From contig JBANAY010000003.1 in the NCBI GenBank assembly GCA_037952775.1, positions 34,286,001-34,350,000 of the forward strand: DNA of 64,000 nucleotides. The letters are read 5' to 3'. The notes beneath the pieces were generated by a model. That model did no database searches. It worked only from the letters and a program-made list of their open reading frames with translations, and was not told the origin of the DNA. Both the position numbers and the translations under genes were made by a program. Shown one piece after another: positions 22,100-33,567 of this stretch; the stretch's first letter is position 1, and each line of letters starts with the position of its first letter. The stretch is from Clonostachys chloroleuca (taxonomy: Eukaryota; Ascomycota; Sordariomycetes; Hypocreales; Bionectriaceae).

Positions 22100-24609
22100 C
22101 TATAAATCTGTCCTGCCCTTTTTGCTCATCAGTAATTCATACACGCCCATTTGCTTGGCCACGTCAACCAAGGATTTGGCCCCCTCCTCATTGCTCATTG
22201 CAGGCCACAGCTTCTTCTGTAGGTATTCATACAGTGCCACCCCCTCTTCTCGCCTTCGAGTTTGGACATATCGTCGTCAGCCCAGGCAATGAGTTCCTGA
22301 TCGATCTCACGCTTGGCTAGTAACAGCTTCCTGCGCTGCGCTGGGGTATCCCAGGAAAGTTTTTTGGTGCCCAGCACCATCTCCACCACGAGGGTTTCGG
22401 TTGGGAGGAACTTGAAATGCTCTTTGAGTGTGGTCAGGGCAACCATGAATCCGGCGTGGTCTTTCAAACGCCGAAGCGTATGTAGGATCTTGCGGGAGAG
22501 CTGGATGTCCATGCCATCTTCCAGGAAAACGCTCTTGAACTTTGCCGTCTCCGCAAACAGTTTCCGAGCAGTTTCGATGTCCTTTCGGATCATCTGATCA
22601 TCTGTGCGATAGAAACGATTGATACCTACGAGCTTCCAGAGAGCGCTGAAGGTGTACGGGTCAGGGGTTACCCCTTGCTCAACAACAAGCGTATGATAAA
22701 GCTTTTCGGCTTCCTCGGCCTGCCCTGATTGAAGGTAGGATTCCAGTAATTGGTTCATCATGAAGGCATCTGGACTGATCTTGGCGTCTCGGAAAGCATC
22801 CCAAAGTAGGCCCATCTGGGTCTGAAGGTTTCGCGTCCGGTAGTTCTCCGCCAACACACAAAAGGTCTCCAGGGTTGCTGGTGGCAGTGAAGCGACCTTG
22901 TTTTTTTCAGTAAAAGCGATGGATTTGCCAGCTTCTCGAGCCGACACAAAGGCTATTCGGGCCTCGATCATCTTCCAAGCCAGATCATTTGCCTTTTCCA
23001 CGTTGTCGGCGCCGCCGGAACGTTGCCAGGCTCCGATAAGACCGTTCAACTGAATTGGAGCGGCCTGGACTCCCTTTTGTCTCATGAATTCGACGACGGT
23101 GTAGGCGCCGTCAAGGTCACCAGCACCGATCAGACGCTTGAGCCATTTGCCAAGGAAGAACTTGTTGGCCACAACCGATGGCATTCTTTTGAGCTGTTTC
23201 ATATCGATTGACCCGTCACTCATCATGTCGACGAATGCGAATAGGGCATTCTCAACTTGATTTGTAGTCAGGAAGTATGAGACGACTTTATCATAGTCTT
23301 TGATATTCATATCACGTCCTAGGAGCTCTCTCATCTGTCGGTAAGAGGACCATGCCTTTTCGTGATCAGATGGCGTACCACGTTCAGATAGAGTCTGAAT
23401 TACTGGCAATAAGATGCGCGGGTCGGCGTGATTCGCAAGAAGCCTTTGTGTGGCACTCTCTGCATGTTCAAGATCGCCTATCCGACAATACATACGAACT
23501 CCAAGTTCCCAAAAGTCTTGGAAGGTCTCTTCTGACTCTTTGCCGAGCGTGGCCACACATCGTTTCCAGTTCTCAATGGCCTTGTTTTCCCATCCATCCA
23601 CAAACAGGGCTTCAATGGTAAGTAGTTGCTGAGGATAACTGAGGGTTGCTCCTGCTTCGGCCATGTCCCGGGAAAGTTGAGAGACATGGGCAAAGCGCTG
23701 TTTGTTGATTTTCGAGTTGGCGGAGAAGATATTCCAGAGGAAATCCCAGACATTAATCGGGATGCCACTCCAGTTGCTTGCAAGGGACCGCCGAGCCGCA
23801 TGATACGCTTTATACACAGCGAGGACATGCTTCTCATTGAGACCAGCTGGGCGGAGCATGTCCCGCGACACCTTGCTGATGACTGTATTGAGTCTTGCAA
23901 TTTTCTTGAATTGGTTGATAGTCCAAGGCTCCTGCGGAATCTGAGGGACTGCGTTGCGTTGAGGGGCGACTCCATCCTCAATTTTGGGCAACCACTCCGC
24001 CATTGCAAGGTGGAACCGCTCCCGTATGTCCTCTGGTAGCTGCATAGCTGTTTCTTCGATCTCTGCGTCGAGGGAAGCGTTGTAATTGTCCACCCCCGAC
24101 ATCATCTGCTCAATATCATCTGCGGTCCTTATTCTGTCCCACGAACTTCCACCTAACCCGCGCATTACCTCTTCGAAGGCTTCCTTCTCTTGATCAGAAG
24201 GGAGTGCATTCTTCATCCTCAGAAGCGATTCCTTGAACTCAGTTGCATCGAGGCCACTCAGACTCTGCTCAAATGAGCCATCGTCCTGGAGCTCCACACG
24301 CTTGTCGCCCTCCTGCTCGAAAAACCGAATAGTGTGCGGGCTGTCATTGCTTCCTTCTTGGGCCTCCGCGAGCTGGCTGAGAAGTTCCGACTCAGTTGGT
24401 TTCCTAAACCCGGTTTCTCGCGCTTGTCTTCGCGTTCGTGATCTCGTTCTGGTTCGTGGTACTTGTGACGAATAGGCTGCGATCCATGGCTGCTGCACTT
24501 GCACAGGTCGTTGTCGGATGAGTAGGCAGGTTCGGCATATAGACACATTTCGACCCGTCAGATCAAACAGAGATGACCTGGCTGGTATGGCGGCTCTGAT
24601 TGTTGTCAT
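22100..24609 (-). CDS. Mitochondrial pentatricopeptide-repeat protein (CIA84-like?), frameshift near the C-terminus
   Basis: A single-exon helical-repeat protein probably acting on mitochondrial RNA or in assembly of a respiratory complex. The N-terminus is Arg/Ser-rich with few acids (RSSLFDLTGRNVSICRTCLL), a plausible presequence. PPR-type helix pairs are visible, such as DLDGAYTVVEFMRQKGVQA, ALFAFVDMMSDG and QAEEAEKLYHTLVVEQGVTP. The uncorrected frame ends at 22195. One extra G in the coding-strand G5 run (C5 at 22240-22244) continues into EYLQKKLWPAMSNEEGAKSL and VDVAKQMGVYELLMSKKGRT, stopping at 22100, for about 836 aa. Similarity to CIA84, a complex I assembly factor with PPRs, is a tentative impression. 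Confidence 0.8.
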
Positions 24610-24896
24610 TACTGGCGAGTTCCGCCGCCCGAAAGCGTCTCCAGACTTGTCGAGTTTGCTTCTTCAATGACTGCCAGCTTATAAAATGCTGCAATGCGGA
24701 TTGGACTTGGGGGGCATTATCGATAAGTCGCCAAACTAAGGACTTTTCAGTGGGGCCAAACCTCACCGCCTTCTATATCTGCCACATTACTCGTCTGGAT
24801 CCGGCAGAAAGATAATTTTCTGTTGCACCTGCGAGTCTGGGCACTTTCTGGCGATCTCTTCTGGGAGGTTGTGAGCTACCACCACCACTGCTAAAG
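24610..24896. promoter_or_regulatory. Shared divergent promoter, PPR protein / Rcl1
   Basis: 287 bp separate the start codons of the divergent PPR and Rcl1 genes, both linked to RNA or ribosome metabolism. No defined site was recognised. Confidence 0.5.
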
Positions 24897-26117
24897 ATGT
24901 CGAATTCCACGCCAGACTTCCTGCGCTTCACGGGCCATAGAGCCTTTGCTCAGCGACTCACGATAGCAACATTGACGGGCAGGCCCGTCCACATTTCCAA
25001 GATCCGAAGCTCCTCGCCGACGAACCCTGGCCTCGCCCCTCATGAAATATCCTTCCTGCGTCTGCTCGAGACCGTCACGAACGGCAGCTCGATGCAGATC
25101 TCATATACCGGAACAACGATTACCTACCACCCGGGTCTGATTACAGGAACAATTGCCGGGCAGGGCGCTGTAGAGGGCGACGTCGTCGAGCACAGCCTTC
25201 CAGCCACCTGCACAAGAGGAGTCACCTACTATCTTCTGCCCCTCTGCCTGCTGGCCCCATTCTCAAAAGCACACATGAACGTCCGATTTACCGGGCCGGG
25301 AGTGATTACATCTTCCACCGAGACGGGGGATCCCTCCGTCGACACTTTCCGCACAGCCATCCTACCACTCTTCGGACTCTTTGGAATCCCTCCTGCCCGA
25401 ATTGAGCTGAGAGTATTGCAGAGATCATGTGCCGGACCTGGAGGCCGCGGCGGCGGAGGCACAGTCGAACTGCGATTCGCAAGTCAAGTTCGTCTGCCGA
25501 AGACGCTGCACCTGAATCGTAACCCGGGCCGCATCAGGAGGATAAGAGGCGTCGCATACTCAACTGGCGTGTCTGCTTCCAACAACGCACGGATGATCCA
25601 CTCAGCGCGCGAGGTTCTGAACCCTCTGGTTTCCGATATCCACATCGCAGCCCAGTACGACCAGGCCCCTCTGGTGGATTCTCCCGGTGAGAAGGTCGGG
25701 CACAAGAGACGCTTGGGTATCGGTTTTGGCCTGAGCTTGGTTGCCGAGTCAAGCTCAGTTGGAGTTTTGTATTCGGCAGATATGGTTGTGCCGCCTTCCG
25801 GAGGCGAGGTGCCTGAAGATATTGGCAAAAACTGCGCATATCAATTGCTCGAGACGATTGCCAAGGGAGGTTGTGTTAGCCCAGTTGCTGCAACATCAGT
25901 TCTGACCCTGATGGCCATGGGATCTGAAGACGTTGGGCGGCTGAGAGTAGGCAGGGATATTATTGGCTCAGAAGAATTGATAGGTCTTGCCAGGGACCTG
26001 CGGACTTTTGGCGCGAGCAGCTGGGGATTAAGGGATGTGACAGAGGACGAATCTGGAGATATAATTGTTTCAGTCAAGGGTACAGGTGTGGGAAACGTAG
26101 GTCGCAAAATGGCATAA
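24897..26117 (+). CDS. Rcl1, RNA 3'-terminal phosphate cyclase-like rRNA processing factor
   Basis: A nucleolar SSU-processome factor needed for early 18S pre-rRNA cleavages; it works with the GTPase Bms1. A single exon of 406 aa, slightly longer than yeast Rcl1. Seen: FTGHRAFAQRLTIATLTGRP at the start, LLETVTNGSSMQISYTGTTI, the GPGGRGGGGTVEL loop, and the LLETIAKGGCVSPVAATSVL segment in place of the catalytic histidine region of true RtcA cyclases, which supports Rcl1 over RtcA. No frame problem. The 3' end lies 124 bp from the convergent DUF1746 gene. Confidence 0.95.
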   Translation: MSNSTPDFLRFTGHRAFAQRLTIATLTGRPVHISKIRSSSPTNPGLAPHEISFLRLLETVTNGSSMQISYTGTTITYHPGLITGTIAGQGAVEGDVVEHSLPATCTRGVTYYLLPLCLLAPFSKAHMNVRFTGPGVITSSTETGDPSVDTFRTAILPLFGLFGIPPARIELRVLQRSCAGPGGRGGGGTVELRFASQVRLPKTLHLNRNPGRIRRIRGVAYSTGVSASNNARMIHSAREVLNPLVSDIHIAAQYDQAPLVDSPGEKVGHKRRLGIGFGLSLVAESSSVGVLYSADMVVPPSGGEVPEDIGKNCAYQLLETIAKGGCVSPVAATSVLTLMAMGSEDVGRLRVGRDIIGSEELIGLARDLRTFGASSWGLRDVTEDESGDIIVSVKGTGVGNVGRKMA

Positions 26118-26241
26118 TCAAGGATAGATAGATACAAATTCGGTCTTGGACAACTCAAGGCGAAGGAAAAAAAGTCTAAAATTCAACAATTTTAGTAATA
26201 TTGATATGCGATTGTGAATTGATGTTTGTATGTAGGTAGAC

Positions 26242-27373
26242 TCAAACTGTTGGCCCTGGGCGAGATGGCAGGGTGACGCCTCTTCGCTCCGCTTCTAGAG
26301 CAGCAAGAGTTCCGATATTTTGAATGGAAGTACTGGTAGTTCGCTCAAGCTCCGTGGCAGCAAGGCGCATGGTGTTCACTATGTGATATTCGCCAATCAC
26401 AGCATTCCCAGAGTTGAGTATATCTGCTAAATGGGACCTGGACCCTTCATGACTGGGACGACCCGATAGTTCAAGGTCGCTCCTCCGTTCTGAGCTTGTT
26501 TCTCCATTACCCCTTCCAAGAGAGTGTAATTCTACATCTCCCATCTCATTCTCCGCGTCTGGATATACACCTTGCATACCCTGCTCCTCAGCATCCAGCT
26601 CTTCGATAGTTCGCGCAACCCTAGCTGTTGTTACTGGATCTGAGAAAATGGGCCGAAAGGTTTTCAAAGCTAAACGGAGCTTCTCCCGCTCCGAATGCAC
26701 TGTGAGCATGAAACACTGTAAGAACAGTATAGCCAAGTCCGCCATGAAGTAGTATATCCGATATTGCGGAGGTTTTTGGCCGATAAAGTCGAAAATGAGG
26801 CCTCCGTGAAGATATCCTCGATGGTAGTCTGGGCCCTTAGGCAATGCGCCGAAAAGATGCATAAGCATACACCATAGATTGGGTACAAGAATCAGGAGTA
26901 CATGGATCCGACTGGCTGGGAGGAGAAATGGAGATGCCTCATCTTTCGGGGAGAGGCAGACGAACTGGCCGGCAGCTCGGATGAGGAATCGGAATAAGGA
27001 GCATCTGATACGATAATGTCAGTATACCTCTGGGGTAAGCGTGGAAAATTTGCTCAGTGAGGGAAGAGATTGGGAGTGAGGCGTTTGTAGGCATATACAG
27101 GCAAACATACTCCATATAATACAAAGCACTGAGCTCCGCAAGCACGATGGTATCTAGTCCCTTGAGAAGATGTGTGACGAAGGCGAGCTTCTTCTTAAGC
27201 CCCGGATTCCGCTTCTTTCGGTTCTTCCGCCTTCTGCGCTGGCCGTCGCGAGACCCGGGGCTCCTTGGCACATCTCCATCCTGTTGGTGATGATGCAGGC
27301 CGGCGCCGCCTGCTATACCGTCGGTCGAATATCGATTTGGCGCTGCGGAAGTCGACGGTGAATCATTGTTCAT
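26242..27373 (-). CDS. DUF1746-like fungal membrane protein
   Basis: Exons 27373-27111 and 27004-26242 (intron 106 nt, GTATGT donor) give 341 aa. A basic N-terminus (RRRRKNRKKRNPGLKKKLAF) leads into hydrophobic segments: DTIVLAELSALYYMECSLF, HVLLILVPNLWCMLMHLFG and IYYFMADLAILFLQCFML, consistent with about three membrane passes. The remaining C-terminal half is hydrophilic and Glu/Ser-rich and ends ERRGVTLPSRPGPTV. The layout matches the fungal DUF1746 family as I recall it; its molecular role is not known to me. The basic patch before the first helix suggests orientation with the N-terminus cytosolic. Confidence 0.75.
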
Positions 27374-28314
27374 AGTCGCCGGTTCTTCATTGTCTGTCGG
27401 CCGAGATAAGGAACCGCATGGAAGCAGATGAGACGGAGTTGCTGCATGAAATCAATCGAAGGTGATGTTGACCCTGCTCGCAAGTACGTAGTGCCGGCGA
27501 CCGGTGCCTGCCGTTTAAAATGCCTGGGACTCTTTCTGGTTGCAATGATTGTTGGCAGGGGTCAAGCACGGGCTATTTTGGGCTTAGCTAGCTTGCCGCC
27601 CTCCTTAGTCTTTGGTTTCGTGGGGGCTCATTGAGCTATATCACCCTGGGGACGGCTGGCTCTAAAAGCGGCAGTGCGTAAGTATGTGCGACGGTACTTT
27701 GCCAAGGCAGGACTCATACGAGGTAGCTTGAGCAACGTTATTCAAAGTTGGTAAAGATGGAAAACATACGAACTACTGATTTCATTTCTCAATTTACCCC
27801 TTGAATTAAAGATTCTCCTTGCGTGAATTGCAGTAAGCTATGCACCAACATTGCCTCTAACAAGTACCTTGACAAGTACGCTGCCATGAAAGTGGTCCAC
27901 GAGAACACTGTGCTCAAATTGTTTATATAACCATAGAATTAACGAGGATGGCCACAGTAAGAGGAAATATATTCAATTGTTATCTTCATGTCTGTTGTTT
28001 TTTCAATTAACTGTTCTTGAAATTGGCTGGAATCTACGCCATGCCTTCTAATGCCACCACTTGCTCTGGTGATAGTGCTTATCGGACCAACCCTAAATCC
28101 GGATAGGAGCCTGCCCCTCCAACGGCAGCAGGTATGGTGGGCTGGAGCTGTAGGCGTAGTGGTGCGCCTCCACCAGGAAATTTCACCCCGCGGACGCCAG
28201 CGATATTCGGGCTCCTCTATCGTGACTCAATCATCCCGCGTCAGAGAAAAAAAGGTCACATCCACGCAATTTATCTGGTGGCGTATCTCGACGTCCATTT
28301 ATACTGCCGGGAAG
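27374..28314. other. Intergenic, divergent promoters of DUF1746 gene and PheRS alpha
   Basis: No independent gene. The frame of the PheRS gene stays open upstream from 28051 to its ATG at 28315. AT-rich around 27780-28030. Confidence 0.55.
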
Positions 28315-29918
28315 ATGGCAACCCAAAATACCCCTTCTTCGGGAGATCTCCCGACCCAACTGCTTCAGGCCTTGTCGATCCAAAGCCCCCTCGTATCCTC
28401 TGAAGCCTTCCCCGCCGTCCCAGCGCTCGAGATCAAGGCAGCACTCGACCGTCTCGCCTCGCGGTCCATGATCACATACCAGACTATCGATAAGGAGGAA
28501 GTTATATTAGAACCAGAGGCAGAGCAGATTGCTGCACAAGGTAGCCATGAAGCTCGGGTTTTCGAGGTGGTGCGCCAGGCTTTGGAGGGGTTGACGATCC
28601 AGGAATTGGAGACGACCATTGGCGACAAGAATGTGGCCAACGTTGGCAGGGGAAGGGCCTTTAAGGAGAAGTGGATTGGAAAGGGCAAGGACGGAAAGCT
28701 GGTTGCTACAGTATGCGCACCACTGCCTCACCTCACTGAGAATGCTCTCGACTGACACCTCTACTCTTATTCTAGGTCGACTCGATTAAGGATACCACAC
28801 AAGCTTTACTGCAGCAGCTGAAGGAGGGGAAATCCGCCGATGCCAGCGCGGTCACTGATCTCAAAAAGCGCAAGCTGATCAAGGTGCAGAAGGTCTTGAA
28901 TTTCAAGTTGGAGAAGGGTGAGAAGTTTGCGTTGGAGATGGTCAAGGAGGAAACCGACCTCACATCGGAGATGCTCGCCTCTGGTGCATGGAAGACTGCC
29001 AACTTCAAGCCCTACAACTTCAACGCTTTGGGAGCAGACCAGGACGCTGGTTCCCTGCACCCTCTCAACAAAGTGCGCCACGAGTTCCGACAAATTTTCT
29101 TCGAGATGGGATTCGAGGAAATGCCTACCAACAAATTCGTCGAGACCGGATTTTGGAACTTCGATACTCTTTTTGTGCCCCAGCAGCATCCTGCTCGCGA
29201 TCTTCAAGATACTTTCTTTATTGCGGATCCCAAGGTCGGTGGCAAGCCCGAGGCATTAGTAGAGGGACAGGATCCCGAAGAGTACTGGCAGAACGTGAAG
29301 GAGGTACATCAGAATGGCAAGTACGGGTCTATCGGTTACAAGTACCCTTGGTCTGCCGATGAATCCCTGAAGCTGGTCCTTCGAACGCACACCACATCAA
29401 TTTCAACAGCCATGCTCTACAAGTTGGCAGCACAGAAGGGCCCAGACGGCCGCCCACCCCCAGCCCGATACTTCTCGATTGATCGAGTGTTCCGTAACGA
29501 GACTGTGGACGCTACGCACTTGGCAGAGTTCCACCAGGTAGAAGGTGTTATCGCCGACTACGGACTGACACTAGGAGGATTGATGGAGTTCATGGAGCTT
29601 TTCTTCGCCAAGATGGGAATCACCAACCTGAAGTTCAAGCCAGCATACAACCCATACACAGAGCCCAGTATGGAGATTTTCAGCTACCATGAGGGTTTGG
29701 GCAAGCTCGTTGAGATTGGCAACAGTGGCATGTTCCGACCAGAAATGCTGGAGCCCATGGGACTGCCAAAAGATATGCGCGTGTTCGGTTGGGGCTTGAG
29801 CTTAGAGAGACCTACTATGATTAAGTACAAGATTTCCAACATTCGTGAGCTGTTAGGCCACAAGGTGGATTTGAGTTTCATCAAGCGCAATCCTGCTGTA
29901 CGGCTGGAGAAGGAGTAG
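28315..29918 (+). CDS. Cytosolic phenylalanyl-tRNA synthetase alpha subunit (Frs2 type)
   Basis: The class II subunit that carries the catalytic site for charging tRNA-Phe in the cytosolic alpha2-beta2 enzyme. Exons 28315-28710 and 28776-29918 (65-nt intron, phase 0) give 512 aa. Seen: N-terminal winged-helix-like tRNA-binding region, [40 protein letters not shown], class II motif 2 [20 protein letters not shown] and motif 3 [16 protein letters not shown], plus [19 protein letters not shown]. The chosen ATG ([10 protein letters not shown]) gives the usual length. The frame is also open for 88 codons upstream, with an ATG at 28051, which I treat as leader. Confidence 0.96.
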
Positions 29919-31359
29919 AGACAACGCTTGACTGATCTGTCTGACGGATACCTTTCTAGAACAAAATATGAAAAGAGAATATAGAGAAGACAAAAGAAGC
30001 ACGAGAGCTAGATACCCTGATGATTGCGTCCTCGAGTATCATTACCTGAATCGTAGCAAAGAAAGTCTACACATGGGGACGAGAGCGGGTTGGCCGATCC
30101 ACCAGCAGCATGTATGACGGAGTGTTCATAACGAGAATCGCCCCATAGGTGGCTGCTTAATAGTAGTGATCTGCAGGGGAGAAGAATGGAAGAAGCATAT
30201 TGGCAAATCAATCAGAGGCTTTCCTAGTCTTGAGTCAATGAGTGAGTTGGAGGAATAGTAAGCCGTCCTACCTAGCCGTGGATACACCCGATATGCTCGC
30301 TTACACCATGCTCTTCAAATCACCGAACGCTGGCTGGACCGTTCATTGTACTATTGGGTAGCTTTGACTTATGCTGCCGGGATCTTGCCGGGTTGTTGAA
30401 TGGGTTGTCGCATGGTGATTGGCAACAAAGGGCCACCCATGAGCGTCATTGGATAGAGCTGTCCTGGATTGGGGTTCGAGTGGTTCGATGGCCGCAGGGT
30501 ATCAATTCCATTCCATTGCTAGCTATAATGGTCAGGAACGTAGCCTCGATCGGCACGTCAGGGTATGATGCCGACAACCCCGCTCTCCATCGTGCGAGGG
30601 GACCGAGTGATGGACGGCACGAGCTAAGGCGAATAGATCGAACGTTGTCTCTAGGCGGCGGCAATCGATGTCTCAGTTCGCAGAGGAACATGAACCAGTA
30701 TGGTTCCACTGCTGCTTTCAGGTGTCTGTAGATGTGAAATATCACCATCATTTGATGGCTTTATACATACTGCTCGATGAACTAGAATGTTGCATGGCGA
30801 TGGTAGGACTCGCCATATCGTCTGAGGCCTCATGTCACCTCGCCCACGAGTTGGACGCATGAGCTGGGATATGCCACTTTTGCCTGACCGTTGCTTCCGA
30901 GTCATTCATGCATTCGTGCTAAAGCAGCACCGCAAGTAGAAGGACCCCAAGAATGATACATCGATTGATCATCATCATACCTGCTGCTTCCATCGAGGGT
31001 CTCGGCTCACCCGTGCACGTCACTTGCTGCTTCCCCTCTTCAAACAGGCGAGCGCGCGCCACCTCCCACAGCGAGCCAAACAGGCAATCGAGCACGACGC
31101 CGTCAGCTACCGGGAGCGTCGTCCATGAACGTCATTGGTACTCGTTCCCTTAGTTCGCCGAAACCTTGTCACAATGGCTTCTTATCCATGTATGCTCACA
31201 GCGTACTTATATGCCGGCTCGTCAGCTGGCCTTCTTCCCCCTCCCTCTACCTAAGCTTTATAATTTCCCCTCGTACGAATGTAGACAGCTCAATTTCCTC
31301 CCACAAACCCAACTACAGATAACCAATTCACCTTCATCCACCTGAACCAGTTAATCACC
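29919..31359. other. 1.4-kb intergenic region
   Basis: The 3' side of PheRS alpha and the promoter of the small-protein gene. Short frames on both strands show no domain. The stretch 31240-31359 is pyrimidine-rich, typical of a fungal core promoter and leader. Confidence 0.55.
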
Positions 31360-31765
31360 ATGGCCGAATCAACTCAACCGCCTCCCGTCGAGAACAAGAA
31401 CAACACCACCAGCACTCGCCGCAGGGTTTGTCACCCCTCTCTCCTTCGCCAGATTCTACTCTTGACCCCGCATTACATTGTATCAATACAATTGCTAACA
31501 TTGTCCCATCACAGAGTTCTGGCTGGATGCCTGCCTTCGAAGGCCTTCAACAGCACCATGGTTCACAGGCCAACATTACCCGTCGCGAGAGCATGTCAGA
31601 TCAACAGCCCAAGGGCGGCATCTTCTCGCAGTTCTTTCACAAGTATGTCACTGCCATTCTGCCACCCCCGTGCTTCCTCAACCCCGAGTTGATGTGGAGT
31701 TTCCATGTCTTGAGATTGTCGTACTAACTACCCTGTGCAGCAATTTTGGACGTAATGCTAAATGA
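31360..31765 (+). CDS. Small unrecognised protein, 72 aa, three exons
   Basis: Exons 31360-31425, 31515-31642 and 31741-31765 join in phase to a 72-residue protein. Introns have GTTTGT and GTATGT donors; the second has CTAAC shortly before its CAG acceptor. The protein has a disordered polar N-terminus (ESTQPPPVENKNNTTSTRRR), a central SSGWMPAFEGLQQHHGSQAN block, an RRESMSDQQPKGG segment and a C-terminal FSQFFHNNFGRNAK. RRESM and RRRSS look like basophilic kinase sites. I do not recognise the family. The clean splicing of three small exons is the main support that this is a real gene. Confidence 0.7.
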
Positions 31766-32965
31766 AGAAATCGCTGTCGTGCCCCCGAATTGTGGTAAGC
31801 TGGATGGACAAACCACATATACGAGCTCCTGTCAGGACTACCTGATAGATGTAGAGCTCATCAACCAGAGGAATGGTACCATGATGGCCACATGAGCGAG
31901 GGCATACATATCTCTTTAAACCTAAGAAACAATGTAAAATTATTTGCGACCAATTTCAAGTTTATGCTGCTACATACGACACACGCTTGTAGAGCTGTCT
32001 TACGGGAATCCAGTTAAGACTGTAGTCGGAAGTCATAGGCATTCGGGATCATAAATGGGAACAATGGTTAAATTGCGATTCCAGGCTGTTATTGAGTAAA
32101 TACATGTCTTGATCGATGCATCAAGCTCAAATACCCAGTCTCATTTATCTCCAGTTCCTTCTTACCAAAAAATTGTGTATTGCGATCTTCTCGTGGCATT
32201 TGCCGGGCGGTTTGCACCTTTCGGAATAGAGTTGCCTCTTTCAAATGTGATAAGTGGAGGGTTTCCCCTATTTTCATCTCTTGCTCCGCCTTTCTTTCCC
32301 TTCGTTTTTGGTGAAGAGTCGAAGTTGACAGTCAACACAACATAAATGGCCTATTTGTTCAAACAGACCAGCAAATCTTGAAAACACGCAGTAAACAAGG
32401 TTTGCGAATGATGTGTGTTGTCTTTAGTTGGTTGAAGAGATAAAGTTGATGCTCAATACCGTTGTCGGAAAGTGATATGCCGGGTAATGGGCATTGATAT
32501 TGCGAAATACTCGCAAGGTGAGCGGCGCGACCAGCTCTGCTCTGTTCAACTTCCTTCTAGATCCCAAATACTTGATTACCACAATTCCTGAGAACAGATA
32601 GTAATCGAGTATTATGGCCATCTTCCTCGGCCGAGTCCGAGATGCTGGCTCCGGGGCAAAGTTGCCTGGCTAAATCTAGTCAGGCACTTACTATCGCGCC
32701 TATCCCCTTCAGAAAAGAATCTTAATCTAGAAGTTTCCACCAGTGCCACCTGGAATGCCTCGGATACGAAGACGCTGTGAGGAACCTGTGGCTCAGTTCA
32801 TGCTGATCCTTGACTGGTGGGCGTTGCCTCTTGGCTATATCAATACACAATGGTACGAGCATCTGAGTACAATATCGTCTTCATTGCTCGCAAGCCGACA
32901 AAATTGATACTGTAGTAGAAACGTAGCTCCTGTCAGACGTCTCTTGATGATAGATTCCCCACCCG

Positions 32966-33259
32966 AAGGGTTGAGGAGAATAGAACCAGCTCCCGAGAAA
33001 CCTGCAGAAAAGTTAGACATGAGGGAAAAGATAAAGAAGGAGATTACATACCGGTAATTTGTGAGACTCAAATTTCTGAAAAAGCCTATCGAGTCGAAAT
33101 GAAAACCTCACCCTCCGGGTGAGGAGAATAGGACCAGCTCCCTTAGGAAACCTGCAGAAAAGTTAGACGCGAGGGAAGAAAGAAAGACGAAAATCACATA
33201 CCAGCGTTTGTGAGACTCGAATTTCCGAAACAGCCTGTTGAGTCGAAACGAAAATCTCG
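32966..33259 (-). repeat. 147-bp tandem duplication, each copy with a 50-nt intron signature
   Basis: Two diverged copies in direct orientation, offset by 147 bp (for example gagtcgaaa at 33091 and 33238). On the minus strand each contains SLTN-coding sequence, then GTATGT, a pyrimidine tract, CTAAC and TTTTCTGCAG, a complete fungal intron of exactly 50 nt in both copies, then GGTTTC and GGGAGCTGGT. Branch site and acceptor are identical while the inner parts differ. An 8-bp perfect hairpin CCTCACCC/GGGTGAGG lies at the copy junction (33106-33124). Confidence 0.7.
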
Positions 33260-33567
33260 ATCCTTATATGGCGCCCCATGAACCCATCTCGGACGTGACG
33301 AGTCTTATGCCTTTTGCCACTGCATTCTCCTATGCAATGCCTTCACCAAACCAGGCTTTGATACACCTGGTTCTACCAAGGACGGATGTTTAGAACCGAT
33401 TGAAGAAAACAAACGGCTGCACGAAGCGAGCCACCTTGGCCCTTTCTAGTCCCGAGGAATCGAAACCTCAAAAATTCGTTATGGAAGAATGGAAATGAAC
33501 CCCGAGAAATACTACCACGAAAACATGGAGACATAGAACCGAACTCTAACGAATACGGTCATGGGGG

